DNA of 40,622 nucleotides from Clostridia bacterium (GCA_017396225.1 JAFQMP010000010.1:1-40622), one strand, 5' to 3'; shown: positions 26,199 to 33,339, counted from the stretch's first letter. The notes: generated from the sequence alone by a model not told the origin. Numbers and translations are program-made.

Positions 26199-26246
26199 GG
26201 ACAAATGTGATTTTCGAACTATGGTCGAAAATCAAAATACAGCAGT
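26199..26246 (+). repeat. End motif copy 1: GGACAAATGTGA, hairpin, TACAGCAGT
   Basis: GGACAAATGTGA (26199–26210), a perfect 10-bp palindrome TGATTTTCGA/TCGAAAATCA (26208–26217 with 26225–26234) and TACAGCAGT (26238–26246). The same order and spacing recur at 30146–30194 with a different hairpin sequence. No S23-type gene is attached here, so it looks like a solo end. Confidence 0.7.
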
Positions 26247-26408
26247 TTGAGGAAACATATTGGGCGAAAACGGCTATTTTTGCTCTAAAACCGTACTTTT
26301 TTCTTTGGAAATGACAACTTCACAATGAAAATGCCCTTTGATACGTTTCCACACACTGATTGAATATCAAAATCTGTGCATAAAATATTTATTTTTGCGA
26401 ATATTTTG

Positions 26409-26437
26409 TTGAATTCTATGGATTGGTGTGTTATAAT
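26409..26437 (+). promoter_or_regulatory. Promoter of the restriction–modification cassette
   Basis: TTGAAT (26409–26414), 17 bases, TATAAT (26432–26437), 33 bases before the HTH start. Confidence 0.85.
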
Positions 26438-26442
26438 AGAAT
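26413..26442. promoter_or_regulatory. Candidate operator for the HTH controller
   Basis: ATTCTAT (26413–26419) and its inverse ATAGAAT (26436–26442) overlap the -35 and -10 of the cassette promoter. Such placing is typical for a self-repressing controller protein. Binding is inferred. Confidence 0.4.
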
Positions 26443-26469
26443 CAACTTTGAAAACATGAGGTTTTACAT

Positions 26470-26676
26470 ATGGCAGTAAGCTACAATAAATTATGGAAAT
26501 TGCTCATAGATAAGGGTATGACAAAAACCGATCTGCGACTTGCAACGGATATGTCAACCACCACCCTTGCCAAGCTCGGCAAGAACGAAACTGTGTCTAT
26601 GGATATTATGCTCCGCATCTGTAATGTATTGGAATGCAGTTTTGATGATATTATGGATGTAACAAAGGAGAATTGA
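26470..26676 (+). CDS. Small XRE-type HTH protein, controller of the restriction cassette
   Basis: A 68-residue Cro/CI-type regulator of the HTH_26 group: KLWKLLIDKGMTKTDLRLATDMS, then TTLAKLGKNETVSMDIMLRICNVL. Proteins like this often stand directly before cytosine methyltransferase genes and set the timing of methylase and nuclease. It is 2 bases from the methyltransferase start. The upstream promoter carries an inverted repeat. Start ATG at 26470 has a GAGG 7 bases before. Confidence 0.88.
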   Translation: MAVSYNKLWKLLIDKGMTKTDLRLATDMSTTTLAKLGKNETVSMDIMLRICNVLECSFDDIMDVTKEN

Positions 26677-26678
26677 TA

Positions 26679-27683
26679 ATGAGCAGGTTAAGATCAATAG
26701 ATTTATTCGCAGGAATCGGAGGCATCCGGCTTGGATTTGATAGGGCTTTCGGCGAGGATATTGATACGGTGTTCGTCTGCGAATGGGATGAAAACGCACA
26801 GAAAACATACAAGGCAAACTTTAATGACGATTTTGCAATCGCAGGTGATATAACCCAAATTGACGAAAAGGATATTCCTGAGTTTGACATCTGCCTCGCA
26901 GGATTCCCTTGCCAGGCATTCAGCCTTGCAGGACAACGTATGGGATTCGAAGATAACTACAAGGGTATGTGCCGCGGCACGCTCTTTATGGACGTGGCTC
27001 GTATCTGTGAGCATCACAAGCCGAAGGTTATTTTTTGCGAGAATGTAAAGGGCCTCGTTATTCACGATAGAGGCAGAACCTTCAAGATTATTTGCAAGAC
27101 CTTTGAAGACCTCGGATATAAGGTGTTCTTCAAGGTACTGAACAGTAAAAACTTCGGTGTTCCGCAGAACAGAGAAAGAATCTATGTGGTGGCGTTCAGA
27201 AACGATATTGCTCCCGAAACCTTTGAGTTCCCAGAGATGACCGATGATACCAAGTGTTTGTGGGATATCCGTGAGGAGAACCCCGTTCTGGCAAAGTATT
27301 ATTTGAGTGATGTCTATGTGGAAACACTCCGCCGTCATAAGGCGCGTCACGAATCCAAGGGCAATGGCTTCGGCTATGAAATCCGTGATTGGAGTGACGT
27401 TGCGGGTGCTATCGTATGCGGCGGTATGGGTAGAGAGAGAAATCTTGTGGTGGACAAGCGTCAAAAGAACCTTACGCCTACAACACATATCAAGGGAAAA
27501 ATCAACAAGGAAGGTATCCGTAAGATGACTCCCCGCGAGTGGGCGCGTCTTCAGGGCTTCCCAGATAACTTCGTTCTCCCTCTCGCAGATACACATCTAT
27601 ATAAACAGTTCGGCAATAGCGTTACCGTAACCGTAATCGCAGCTATTGCTGAAAAAATCAAGGAGGTGCTCGACAATGCCTAA
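26679..27683 (+). CDS. DNA (cytosine-5-)-methyltransferase, HpaII-like
   Basis: A 334-residue C5 methyltransferase. Motif I SIDLFAGIGGIRLGF, motif IV GFPCQAFSLAG with catalytic Cys78, motif VI ENVKGL, motif VIII QNRERIYVVAF, a short target-recognition region, motif IX LQGFPDNF and motif X QFGNSVTV. Because the partner is an HpaII-type nuclease, the site is expected to be CCGG; that is inference. AAAGGAG precedes the ATG at 26679; the frame opens 6 bases earlier at a TTG that overlaps the previous stop. It overlaps the nuclease gene by 8 bases. Confidence 0.93.
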   Translation: MSRLRSIDLFAGIGGIRLGFDRAFGEDIDTVFVCEWDENAQKTYKANFNDDFAIAGDITQIDEKDIPEFDICLAGFPCQAFSLAGQRMGFEDNYKGMCRGTLFMDVARICEHHKPKVIFCENVKGLVIHDRGRTFKIICKTFEDLGYKVFFKVLNSKNFGVPQNRERIYVVAFRNDIAPETFEFPEMTDDTKCLWDIREENPVLAKYYLSDVYVETLRRHKARHESKGNGFGYEIRDWSDVAGAIVCGGMGRERNLVVDKRQKNLTPTTHIKGKINKEGIRKMTPREWARLQGFPDNFVLPLADTHLYKQFGNSVTVTVIAAIAEKIKEVLDNA

Positions 27684-28767
27684 ACTTTCAGGAAATAAAG
27701 GTGAATGGAGCGAAATCTATGTATTCCTCCGTTTACTTGAAGTCGGCAAACTCTATGCTGCAGATGCCGACTTGAATAAGATGGACGATGTGTTCTACAA
27801 CATTATCAATATCGTAAGAACCGAAAATATCGGTGTTCTTGAGTTCCGCATCGATCGTAATGCAAATCGTGTATCAGTATACAATACCGAGACCGCAGAA
27901 ACGCTAATCGACATTCCTTCCGAGGAGTTTGCTCGTGTAGCAGATAAGCTATATACTGAAATTGTTTCTGCAAATGCACCGTCATTTGTTTGTGATGATA
28001 CCGAGGCTTTTCTTGACAGAATCAGTGTCAGCACATTAAAGGCAAAATCGAGCGATAAAGCTGACATACGCATCAAAATTCACGATATCAATACGGGCTA
28101 TGAATCGGTTCAAGGATTCAGCATCAAATCAAGGCTTGGTGGTGCATCCACACTTGTCAATGCGGGAAAGACAACAAACTTTATTTATGAGATTACTGGT
28201 AACCTCACCGATGATATCGCAGCAGAGTTTGAATCCTGCTCCAAGCTGTTTAAGCAGAAAATGGCATATCTTACGTCGGTTGGTTGCGGTTTGCGATATG
28301 TTGGTATGGAAAACGATACCTTCGAGAGTAATTTATTGTTGATTGATGGCGATCTTCCTCAAATCTGCGCCTATATGTTGACCGAATATTATTCTACAGG
28401 TGCCAATACGGTTGAAAAAGCTCTTGAATCCATTGTTGCTGCTAACCCTATGAAATATAACCTTTCTAAAGGTCATCCGTTCTATCAGTACAAGTTTAAG
28501 AAGTTCTTGACCGAAAGCGCCCTTGGAATGCTTCCTTCAAAAGCTTGGGACGGAACTGCCGATGCAACGGGCGGTTATATTATCGTCCGTGAAGATGGAG
28601 AAGTTCTTTGCTATCACCTGTTCAACCGTAATGAGTTTGAAAACTACCTTGTTAAGAATACAAAGTTTGAAACCGCAAGTACGAGCAGACATCAGTTCGG
28701 CAACATTTATAAAGAAAATGGAAAATATTATTTGAAATTGAATTTGCAAATCAGATTTATCAAATAA
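27676..28767 (+). CDS. HpaII-family type II restriction endonuclease
   Basis: A 363-residue protein close to the length of HpaII (about 358). The opening KLSGNKGEWSEIYVFLRLLEVGKLYAADADLNKM is the hallmark of the RE_HpaII family (PF09561); later GFSIKSRLGGASTLVNAGKTTNF is also typical. It should cut unmethylated CCGG, with the upstream methyltransferase protecting the host. GGAGGTG precedes the ATG at 27676 inside the methyltransferase end, so synthesis is coupled and follows the methylase. The frame is intact. Confidence 0.9.
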   Translation: MPKLSGNKGEWSEIYVFLRLLEVGKLYAADADLNKMDDVFYNIINIVRTENIGVLEFRIDRNANRVSVYNTETAETLIDIPSEEFARVADKLYTEIVSANAPSFVCDDTEAFLDRISVSTLKAKSSDKADIRIKIHDINTGYESVQGFSIKSRLGGASTLVNAGKTTNFIYEITGNLTDDIAAEFESCSKLFKQKMAYLTSVGCGLRYVGMENDTFESNLLLIDGDLPQICAYMLTEYYSTGANTVEKALESIVAANPMKYNLSKGHPFYQYKFKKFLTESALGMLPSKAWDGTADATGGYIIVREDGEVLCYHLFNRNEFENYLVKNTKFETASTSRHQFGNIYKENGKYYLKLNLQIRFIK

Positions 28768-28786
28768 AACATTTTCAGAGGTTGTC

Positions 28787-29464
28787 ATGATAATCAAGGA
28801 CATAAAATTTATGAATGGCGAAGGGTATTTGCTCAAAGACCTATCTCTTTCTTTGTGCGAATGCGAAGATCAAATGAAACAGATCGATTATGATCGATTT
28901 TATGACGCTTATCGCAGTCACAGAGATGAAACTGGTGTTGAAAAGACACAGTTCCCTCCCATAATCTATGCGTTTTATAGTATCGCTTTTAATTATTGTA
29001 AAGTTCCTACACCAATCGAATTGCTGGATGAATACTATTCATTAAATGCAACCGAGCTGCTTGTAGATGCGGAAACGATCATATATGGGAACAAAATCTT
29101 CAAGAAGATAGACTTGGATGCACGTATTTTGCGAACATATCCCAGTCTTATTCGAGACTATCATTTTTATCTTATGTTGGTCGGGGCGGGATGCTTTGAT
29201 AAAGTAGTGTATTCTTGTAAGAATGATATAATGGGAAAAGACTTGGTCATTCAGCATCAAGGCAGAGAATATGTTGTATCTCTGTTTGTAAAGACACGTC
29301 GTTCAAATTTCTTTAAGAGAATAAAAAATGCTTTTCGTCATGTATATGACAACAATGAAATACAACTGTCGCTTGATTTGAGTAATGCAAGAAAATGCGG
29401 AGATTTTTTTGTGTACAGTCCCAGTGATGTAGAACATTTGAAATCCATTGTTTTGGGGACATGA
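28787..29464 (+). CDS. Unknown protein downstream of the HpaII-type cassette, nuclease-like region
   Basis: A 225-residue protein I do not recognise. The C-terminal half has NDIMGKDLVI (Asp152), then GREYVVSLFVKTRRSNFFKR with Lys169: an Asp on one strand and a Lys on the next, as in PD-(D/E)XK folds, though the usual Glu/Gln is not clear. It closes with CGDFFVYSPSDVEHLKSIV. It follows the nuclease by 19 bases with AGAGG before its ATG, so it belongs to the cassette. It could be a second nuclease, a repair enzyme in place of Vsr, or an accessory. It is more A+T-rich than the core. Confidence 0.7.
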   Translation: MIIKDIKFMNGEGYLLKDLSLSLCECEDQMKQIDYDRFYDAYRSHRDETGVEKTQFPPIIYAFYSIAFNYCKVPTPIELLDEYYSLNATELLVDAETIIYGNKIFKKIDLDARILRTYPSLIRDYHFYLMLVGAGCFDKVVYSCKNDIMGKDLVIQHQGREYVVSLFVKTRRSNFFKRIKNAFRHVYDNNEIQLSLDLSNARKCGDFFVYSPSDVEHLKSIVLGT

Positions 29465-29497
29465 ATAGGAATAAATGTTACTTTCCACCCCAATAAA

Positions 29498-29561
29498 ATA
29501 TACCTTTTAGCTTTACAACCCCCGTTTTTGGCACAAAAATATACCTTTTGGAGTCTTGACC
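29498..29561 (+). repeat. Right-end module of element 1
   Basis: ATATACCTTTT (29498–29508, again at 29539–29549) and CCCCCGTTTTTG (29519–29530), placed 43 bases before the repeat core at 29562. The same two blocks, with the identical 43-base distance, precede the third repeat at 31623. It may be an integrase arm-type region. Confidence 0.55.
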
Positions 29562-29591
29562 CATGTCGAGTCCGTCGTGTGTCTCACACGA
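29562..29591 (+). repeat. Second attachment-like repeat (rlmD-tail copy)
   Basis: Codes THVESVVCLTRR in the same phase as the rlmD end. It matches 26066–26095 at 27 of 30 positions. It is also the left arm of the large hairpin at 29565–29600. Confidence 0.75.
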
Positions 29592-29766
29592 CGACTCGAC
29601 AATGAATTGCAACCTTGCGGTTGCGTGAATTGAGCACAAGTGCTCATGAATTGCCTACGGCATGAATTGCGCTGTGGCGCATTGGGGTTGCAATTCAATT
29701 CATGGAGCGAAGCGAGAAATCATGATGCGAGCTTGCGAGCATCAATTCATGACGGCAACACCGTCA
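29565..29766. repeat. Array of short hairpins joined by ATGAATT/AATTCAT linkers
   Basis: Successive stem-loops with unrelated stems: 29565–29600 (16 bp with one bulged base), 29609–29624 (GCAACC/GGTTGC), 29632–29645 (GAGCAC/GTGCTC), 29652–29662 (TGCC/GGCA), 29668–29681 (TGCGC/GCGCA), 29723–29744 (TGATGC/GCATCA) and 29750–29766 (TGACGG/CCGTCA). Linkers: ATGAATT at 29602, 29646 and 29662, GTGAATT at 29625, then the inverse AATTCAT at 29697 and 29744 and AAATCAT at 29717 and 29766. GAATTGCAACC (29604–29614) pairs with 29686–29696 across the left half. Stems vary while linkers are kept, so the fold looks selected. Confidence 0.8.
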
Positions 29767-29791
29767 AATCATCAAAAAATGAGGGCTTACG

Positions 29792-30145
29792 ATAAAAGAA
29801 AACTTTTTAGTTGATTTATCAAAACAATTTGCCGTTGATATCGTTAATCTTTGCACAGATATCAAAGAAAACCGCAAAAGCAACGTTTTATTAAATCAAG
29901 TATTGCGGAGCGGCACAAGTATTGGAGCAAACATTTACGAAGCCAATTATGCGGCAAGCAAAGCGGATTTTATCAACAAATTTCAAATCGCTTTGAAAGA
30001 ATGCTACGAAACAGATTATTGGCTTGGTCTGTTCAAAGATACTCATATGATAACAGAGGAAGAATACAAGGATATGTTTGCGAAATGCAGCAAAATCCGC
30101 AAATTACTCATCGCCTCCATCACCACCGCAAAGGGGAACAATTGA
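29792..30145 (+). CDS. S23-type four-helix-bundle protein, non-standard start
   Basis: About 117 residues: KENFLVDLSKQFAVDIV, then LRSGTSIGANIYEANYAASK and FQIALKECYETDYWLGLF. This is the four-helix-bundle family first seen in intervening sequences of 23S rRNA (TIGR02436, related to Avd of diversity-generating retroelements). Relatives begin M-K-E-N; here the codon before KEN is ATA (29792), 6 bases after GAGGG, and no ATG, GTG or TTG occurs in frame until codon 38. So it either starts at ATA or lost its ATG. The frame is otherwise intact. The hairpin array precedes it and an end motif follows it at once. Confidence 0.7.
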   Translation: MKENFLVDLSKQFAVDIVNLCTDIKENRKSNVLLNQVLRSGTSIGANIYEANYAASKADFINKFQIALKECYETDYWLGLFKDTHMITEEEYKDMFAKCSKIRKLLIASITTAKGNN

Positions 30146-30194
30146 GGACAAATGTGAGTTTTGAGCAAAACTCAAAAGTTCATTTTACAGCAGT
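30146..30194 (+). repeat. End motif copy 2: GGACAAATGTGA, hairpin, TACAGCAGT
   Basis: GGACAAATGTGA (30146–30157) follows the S23 stop at once. The hairpin TGAGTTTT/AAAACTCA (30155–30162 with 30167–30174) and TACAGCAGT (30186–30194) follow. Motif starts are 40 bases apart, 39 in the copy at 26199. Confidence 0.75.
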
Positions 30195-30225
30195 AATGGT
30201 TAACATATCGAGGAAAGGACTTTTT

Positions 30226-30675
30226 ATGCCTAACTTAAAATGGTCGAAAATATCACACTTGCAGCTGGGAAAAATTGCTGAGTATTATGCACAAGCGGAA
30301 TTTTTATCTTACGGATTTGAAATTTATGATACCGTTGTTGACGATAGGGGTATTGATTTTATCGCCCGAAAAAATGATGAATTTTTTGAAATACAGGTTA
30401 AGGCGGTAAGAAACTATAACTATACTTTTATATCTGAATCTAAAATGCCGCACTTGTGTGAAAAAAGACTTGTGTGCTATATGAACTTTATAGACAATGA
30501 GTCCCCTATCACTTATGTGATTCCGGCTACTGCTTGGATAAATCCCAATGAGGTCTTCACACATAAAAAATATGAAAACGGCGCCGAATACGGAATTAAT
30601 TTTTCGAGAAAAAATGCACATATTCTTGATGATTATATAGCGACAAATGTTTTGGGAACGATTAAAAATGATTGA
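30226..30675 (+). CDS. DUF4365-like protein with PD-(D/E)XK-type motif
   Basis: A 149-residue protein. LGKIAEYYAQAEFLSYGFEIYDTVVDDRGIDFIA, then FFEIQVKAVRN gives Glu20, Asp44, Glu55, Gln57 and Lys59, the order of a PD-(D/E)XK nuclease core, as in DUF4365 (PF14280). Such domains occur in defence loci and mobile elements; a target is not known. AGGAAAGGA lies before the ATG at 30226; an in-frame ATG at 30195 would add 10 residues. The next gene starts 18 bases on. Confidence 0.72.
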   Translation: MPNLKWSKISHLQLGKIAEYYAQAEFLSYGFEIYDTVVDDRGIDFIARKNDEFFEIQVKAVRNYNYTFISESKMPHLCEKRLVCYMNFIDNESPITYVIPATAWINPNEVFTHKKYENGAEYGINFSRKNAHILDDYIATNVLGTIKND

Positions 30676-30693
30676 GCAAAAGGAGAACAAAAA

Positions 30694-31560
30694 ATGAATG
30701 ACAAAACCTTACTTTATCAAATTACGGAAACAAGCGAGTATATGATGAGCTTTGTGCTGGTGACCAAGGCAGACAACGTCATTATCATTGACGGCGGCCG
30801 TCCGGAGGATATGCCGCTGCTGAAGAAATACGTGGGCGGAAGGCACATCTCGGCTTGGATTTTAACGCATGCGCATCCCGACCACATCAGTGGCTTTATT
30901 GCAGAATACAATCGCAATCGCTTGGCGGATTTTGATATTGAACGAGTTTACTACCACTTTCCGCCGTACGAGGAGCTGAAGGAACGGACCGACGTTCCCG
31001 ACCTCAAATATTTTCAAAGGGAGCTGAACGAAACTTTGCCGGGCTTTCTTGAAATAGAGCCCGAAATCGCCGATATTGCGCATATCGTGCGGCAGGGAGA
31101 GAGCCTTGACATTGACGAATGCCATATTGAGTTTATCTATACCTATCACGACGGATTGTTTTCTAATTTGATGAATGATTCTTCGCTGGTGTTCAGTATT
31201 ACCACACCGCAGAAAAAGGTGCTCTTCCTCGGCGACCTGGGCCCCGAGGGCGGAGATGTATTATATGAGGAATCACGCCATTTGTTGAAGGCGGATATCG
31301 TGCAGATGGCGCACCATGGGCATATGAACGTGGGTATGGAGGTGTATGCTGCCGTGATGCCCGAGGCCTGCTTGTGGTGCTGTGCCGATTGGCTGTATAA
31401 CGAGCCCGAAATTCCGTCCTATTTGCAAAATCGCGAAAAGCTGCGCCGTATGCAGCGTGAGCGCATGTATGGCACAACCGTGACGCGCAGGTGGATGGAG
31501 ATTTTAGGAGTGAAAACGCATTACGTAACCAAGGACGGAACAAATGTCATTGAACTTTAA
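30694..31560 (+). CDS. ComEC/Rec2-like metallo-beta-lactamase-fold hydrolase
   Basis: A 288-residue soluble MBL-fold protein. Metal motifs ILTHAHPDHISGF, YHDGLFSNLMNDSSLV, LFLGDLGPEGGD and VQMAHHGHMNVG. The MNDSSLV and AHHG blocks resemble the MBL domain of ComEC, but the membrane part is absent. The substrate is unknown. AAAGGAG precedes the ATG. Its composition is closer to the core than that of the two genes before it. Confidence 0.82.
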   Translation: MNDKTLLYQITETSEYMMSFVLVTKADNVIIIDGGRPEDMPLLKKYVGGRHISAWILTHAHPDHISGFIAEYNRNRLADFDIERVYYHFPPYEELKERTDVPDLKYFQRELNETLPGFLEIEPEIADIAHIVRQGESLDIDECHIEFIYTYHDGLFSNLMNDSSLVFSITTPQKKVLFLGDLGPEGGDVLYEESRHLLKADIVQMAHHGHMNVGMEVYAAVMPEACLWCCADWLYNEPEIPSYLQNREKLRRMQRERMYGTTVTRRWMEILGVKTHYVTKDGTNVIEL

Positions 31561-31561
31561 C

Positions 31562-31622
31562 ATATACCTTTTGTTGTCCCCCCCGTTTTTGACTGGTTTT
31601 GAGGCTTTTTGGTCTTATAACT
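31562..31622 (+). repeat. Right-end module of element 2
   Basis: ATATACCTTTT (31562–31572) and CCCCCGTTTTTG (31580–31591), 43 bases before the repeat core at 31623, as in 29498–29561. Confidence 0.55.
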
Positions 31623-31682
31623 CACGTCGAAAGTTTAGTTTGTCTGACACGTCAGACAAAGCGAAGCAATCGTAACAAATAG
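31623..31682 (+). repeat. Third attachment-like repeat with an rlmD-like tail
   Basis: Codes THVESLVCLTRQ then eight more residues and a TAG at 31680. It matches the first copy at 21 of 30 bases, but at protein level differs mainly by V to L. It also contains a 10-bp hairpin TTTGTCTGAC/GTCAGACAAA (31639–31648 with 31651–31660). Confidence 0.6.
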
Positions 31683-31737
31683 ATAAAATCCAATTTGTCG
31701 GGGATAAAGCTTTGAAGAAAGGCGGGAAGGGTGAACG

Positions 31738-33339
31738 ATGAAAATTCAATTTATCGGTGCAGCACATGAGGTGACAGGCAGCTGTACGCTGCTTGAAATC
31801 AATGACCGTTATTATTTGGTCGATTGCGGTATGGAGCAAGGGATTGATGTATTTCAGAACGTCGCTTTGCCAATTTCCGCAAGTCAGGTCGATGCAGTCT
31901 TCTTGACACACGCTCACATTGATCACTCGGGAATGCTGCCGAGACTTTATAAGGACGGATTCCGTGGCATCATATACGCAACAGAGGCAACGGCGAAGCT
32001 CGCTGACATTATGCTCAAGGATAGCGCGCATATTCAGATGAGCGAGATTGAGTGGAAAAACAGAAAAGCAGCGCGTTCGGGTGACGAAAGTTATCAGCCG
32101 ATGTATACACTCGAAGACGCGCTTGGTGCTATAAAACTGTTTCGTGGTGTTCCATATAACGAAAGAATTACTGTTTCTGCGGGCGTGGATATCCGTTTTA
32201 CCGACATCGGACATTTGCTCGGCTCTGCGGCAATTGAAATCTGGCTCCGAGAAGGGGAGGCGGAAAAGAAGATTGTATTCAGTGGCGATGTCGGCAACAC
32301 CGACCAGCCGATCATCAAGGATCCTTCTCCTATCGCTGAAACCGACTATCTTGTTCTCGAATCTACCTATGGAAGCCGTAATCACGAGCGTTATACCGAT
32401 ACGGTAGAGATGCTGGCACAGTTTATTGACAAAACGCTGGCGAGAGGCGGAAACGTCATTATTCCGTCCTTTGCCATTGGACGCACGCAGGAGCTTCTGT
32501 ATGCGATTCGTGAAATCAAGCAAAGAGAGCTTGTAAGGGATACGGATTTTCCTGTATATGTAGACAGTCCGTTGGCTATCGAGGCTACTGATATTTTCTC
32601 CAAATGCGATCCCGCTTGTTTCGATGAAGAAACAAACAAACTGATAGAGCAAGGAATCGCTCCTATCAAGTTTCCCAATCTGCGCCTTTCGGTTACAGTA
32701 GAGGAATCCAAGCGTATCAATGAAACTTCTGAGCCGAAGGTCATTTTCTCGGCGAGTGGTATGTGTGAGGCGGGTAGAATCAGGCATCATCTGAAGCATA
32801 ATCTTTGGAGACCTCAGAATTTGATACTGTTTGTGGGCTATCAAGCCGAGGGCACGCTTGGCAGGAATCTTATTGAGGGAGTTCAAAGTGTCAGACTGTT
32901 TGGTGAGGATATTGCCGTCAGAGCTGAAATCCGTTCCCTCAAAGGAACCAGTGGCCATGCCGACCAACAGGGTCTTATCTCATGGCTTGAGAGCTTTGAG
33001 AAAAAGCCCGGCATCGTGTTTCTAAATCACGGCAATGAGGAATCAATCGCAGTCCTTTCCAATGAGCTTAAGGAGCGCGGATATGCGGTAGAGGCCCCGT
33101 ACAGCGGAACAGAGTATGATTTGATGAAAGGTATTATGACCGCATATACCGAAAAGAAGCGTGTCACGGCAGCAGATGTTGCCAAGGCGCGTTCCAGAAA
33201 AAATAGCATTCATCGCGATCTCGTTTCGCAGGCGGAGGCGCTTCTTGCGCTTGCCAAGCGCTGTGAAAGCCGACCGAACAAGGAAAATGCCAAGTTTGCA
33301 GCACAAATCAGAGCCTTGATGGATAAATGGGAGAGATAA
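31738..33339 (+). CDS. Beta-CASP metallo-beta-lactamase protein with RNA-specificity domain
   Basis: A 533-residue CPSF73-like protein. MBL motifs GAAHEVTGS, FLTHAHIDHSG, IGHLLGSAA, FSGDVGN and ESTYGSR; beta-CASP motifs SFAIGRTQELL and FSASGMCEAGRIRHHL; and the closing RMMBL motif TSGHADQQGL with NHGNEES. This is the layout of the bacterial/archaeal exoribonuclease-like group, so an RNA-processing role is likely but not shown. GGGAAGGG precedes the ATG. It starts 55 bases after the third repeat, so it may be the first native gene beyond the elements. Confidence 0.88.
   Translation: MKIQFIGAAHEVTGSCTLLEINDRYYLVDCGMEQGIDVFQNVALPISASQVDAVFLTHAHIDHSGMLPRLYKDGFRGIIYATEATAKLADIMLKDSAHIQMSEIEWKNRKAARSGDESYQPMYTLEDALGAIKLFRGVPYNERITVSAGVDIRFTDIGHLLGSAAIEIWLREGEAEKKIVFSGDVGNTDQPIIKDPSPIAETDYLVLESTYGSRNHERYTDTVEMLAQFIDKTLARGGNVIIPSFAIGRTQELLYAIREIKQRELVRDTDFPVYVDSPLAIEATDIFSKCDPACFDEETNKLIEQGIAPIKFPNLRLSVTVEESKRINETSEPKVIFSASGMCEAGRIRHHLKHNLWRPQNLILFVGYQAEGTLGRNLIEGVQSVRLFGEDIAVRAEIRSLKGTSGHADQQGLISWLESFEKKPGIVFLNHGNEESIAVLSNELKERGYAVEAPYSGTEYDLMKGIMTAYTEKKRVTAADVAKARSRKNSIHRDLVSQAEALLALAKRCESRPNKENAKFAAQIRALMDKWER

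Larger units (their letters stand above)
26102..26469. other. Left-end non-coding region of element 1
   Basis: 368 bases without a gene. It holds the rlmD terminator (26132–26175), the end motif with palindrome (26199–26246), and the promoter of the restriction cassette (26409–26437). A 68-codon frame at 26108–26314 is hydrophobic, lacks a ribosome site and overlaps the hairpins, so I do not call it. Confidence 0.65.
26096..29591. mobile_element. Putative integrated element 1 (restriction–modification cargo)
   Basis: Bounded by the repeats at 26066 and 29562. Contents: a hairpin-bearing left end, an HTH controller, a cytosine methyltransferase, an HpaII-type nuclease and an unknown gene. A+T content is visibly higher than in the core and codon choice differs. 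No integrase, transposase or relaxase is present, so movement would need a recombinase in trans. The rlmD (rumA) 3' end is a known target of conjugative elements in Firmicutes. Confidence 0.6.
29465..29791. other. Element 1/element 2 junction
   Basis: 327 bases without a normal gene. It contains the element 1 right end (29498–29561), the second attachment-like repeat (29562–29591) and the hairpin array (29565–29766), which runs up to the S23-type gene. Confidence 0.7.
29592..31652. mobile_element. Putative integrated element 2 (S23, DUF4365, MBL cargo)
   Basis: Bounded by the repeats at 29562 and 31623. It holds the hairpin array, the S23-type gene with its end motif, a DUF4365 gene and a metallo-beta-lactamase-fold gene. 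No recombinase is encoded. The last gene has a base composition closer to the core than the rest, so the element may be composite. Confidence 0.5.

Noticed and set aside
26108..26314. 68-codon hydrophobic frame after rlmD
   Set aside because: No ribosome site, and it covers the rlmD terminator and the palindromic end motif.
29565..29766. CRISPR array reading of the hairpin region
   Set aside because: Linkers are only 7 bases, intervals vary from 16 to 23, orientation flips midway, and no cas gene is present.
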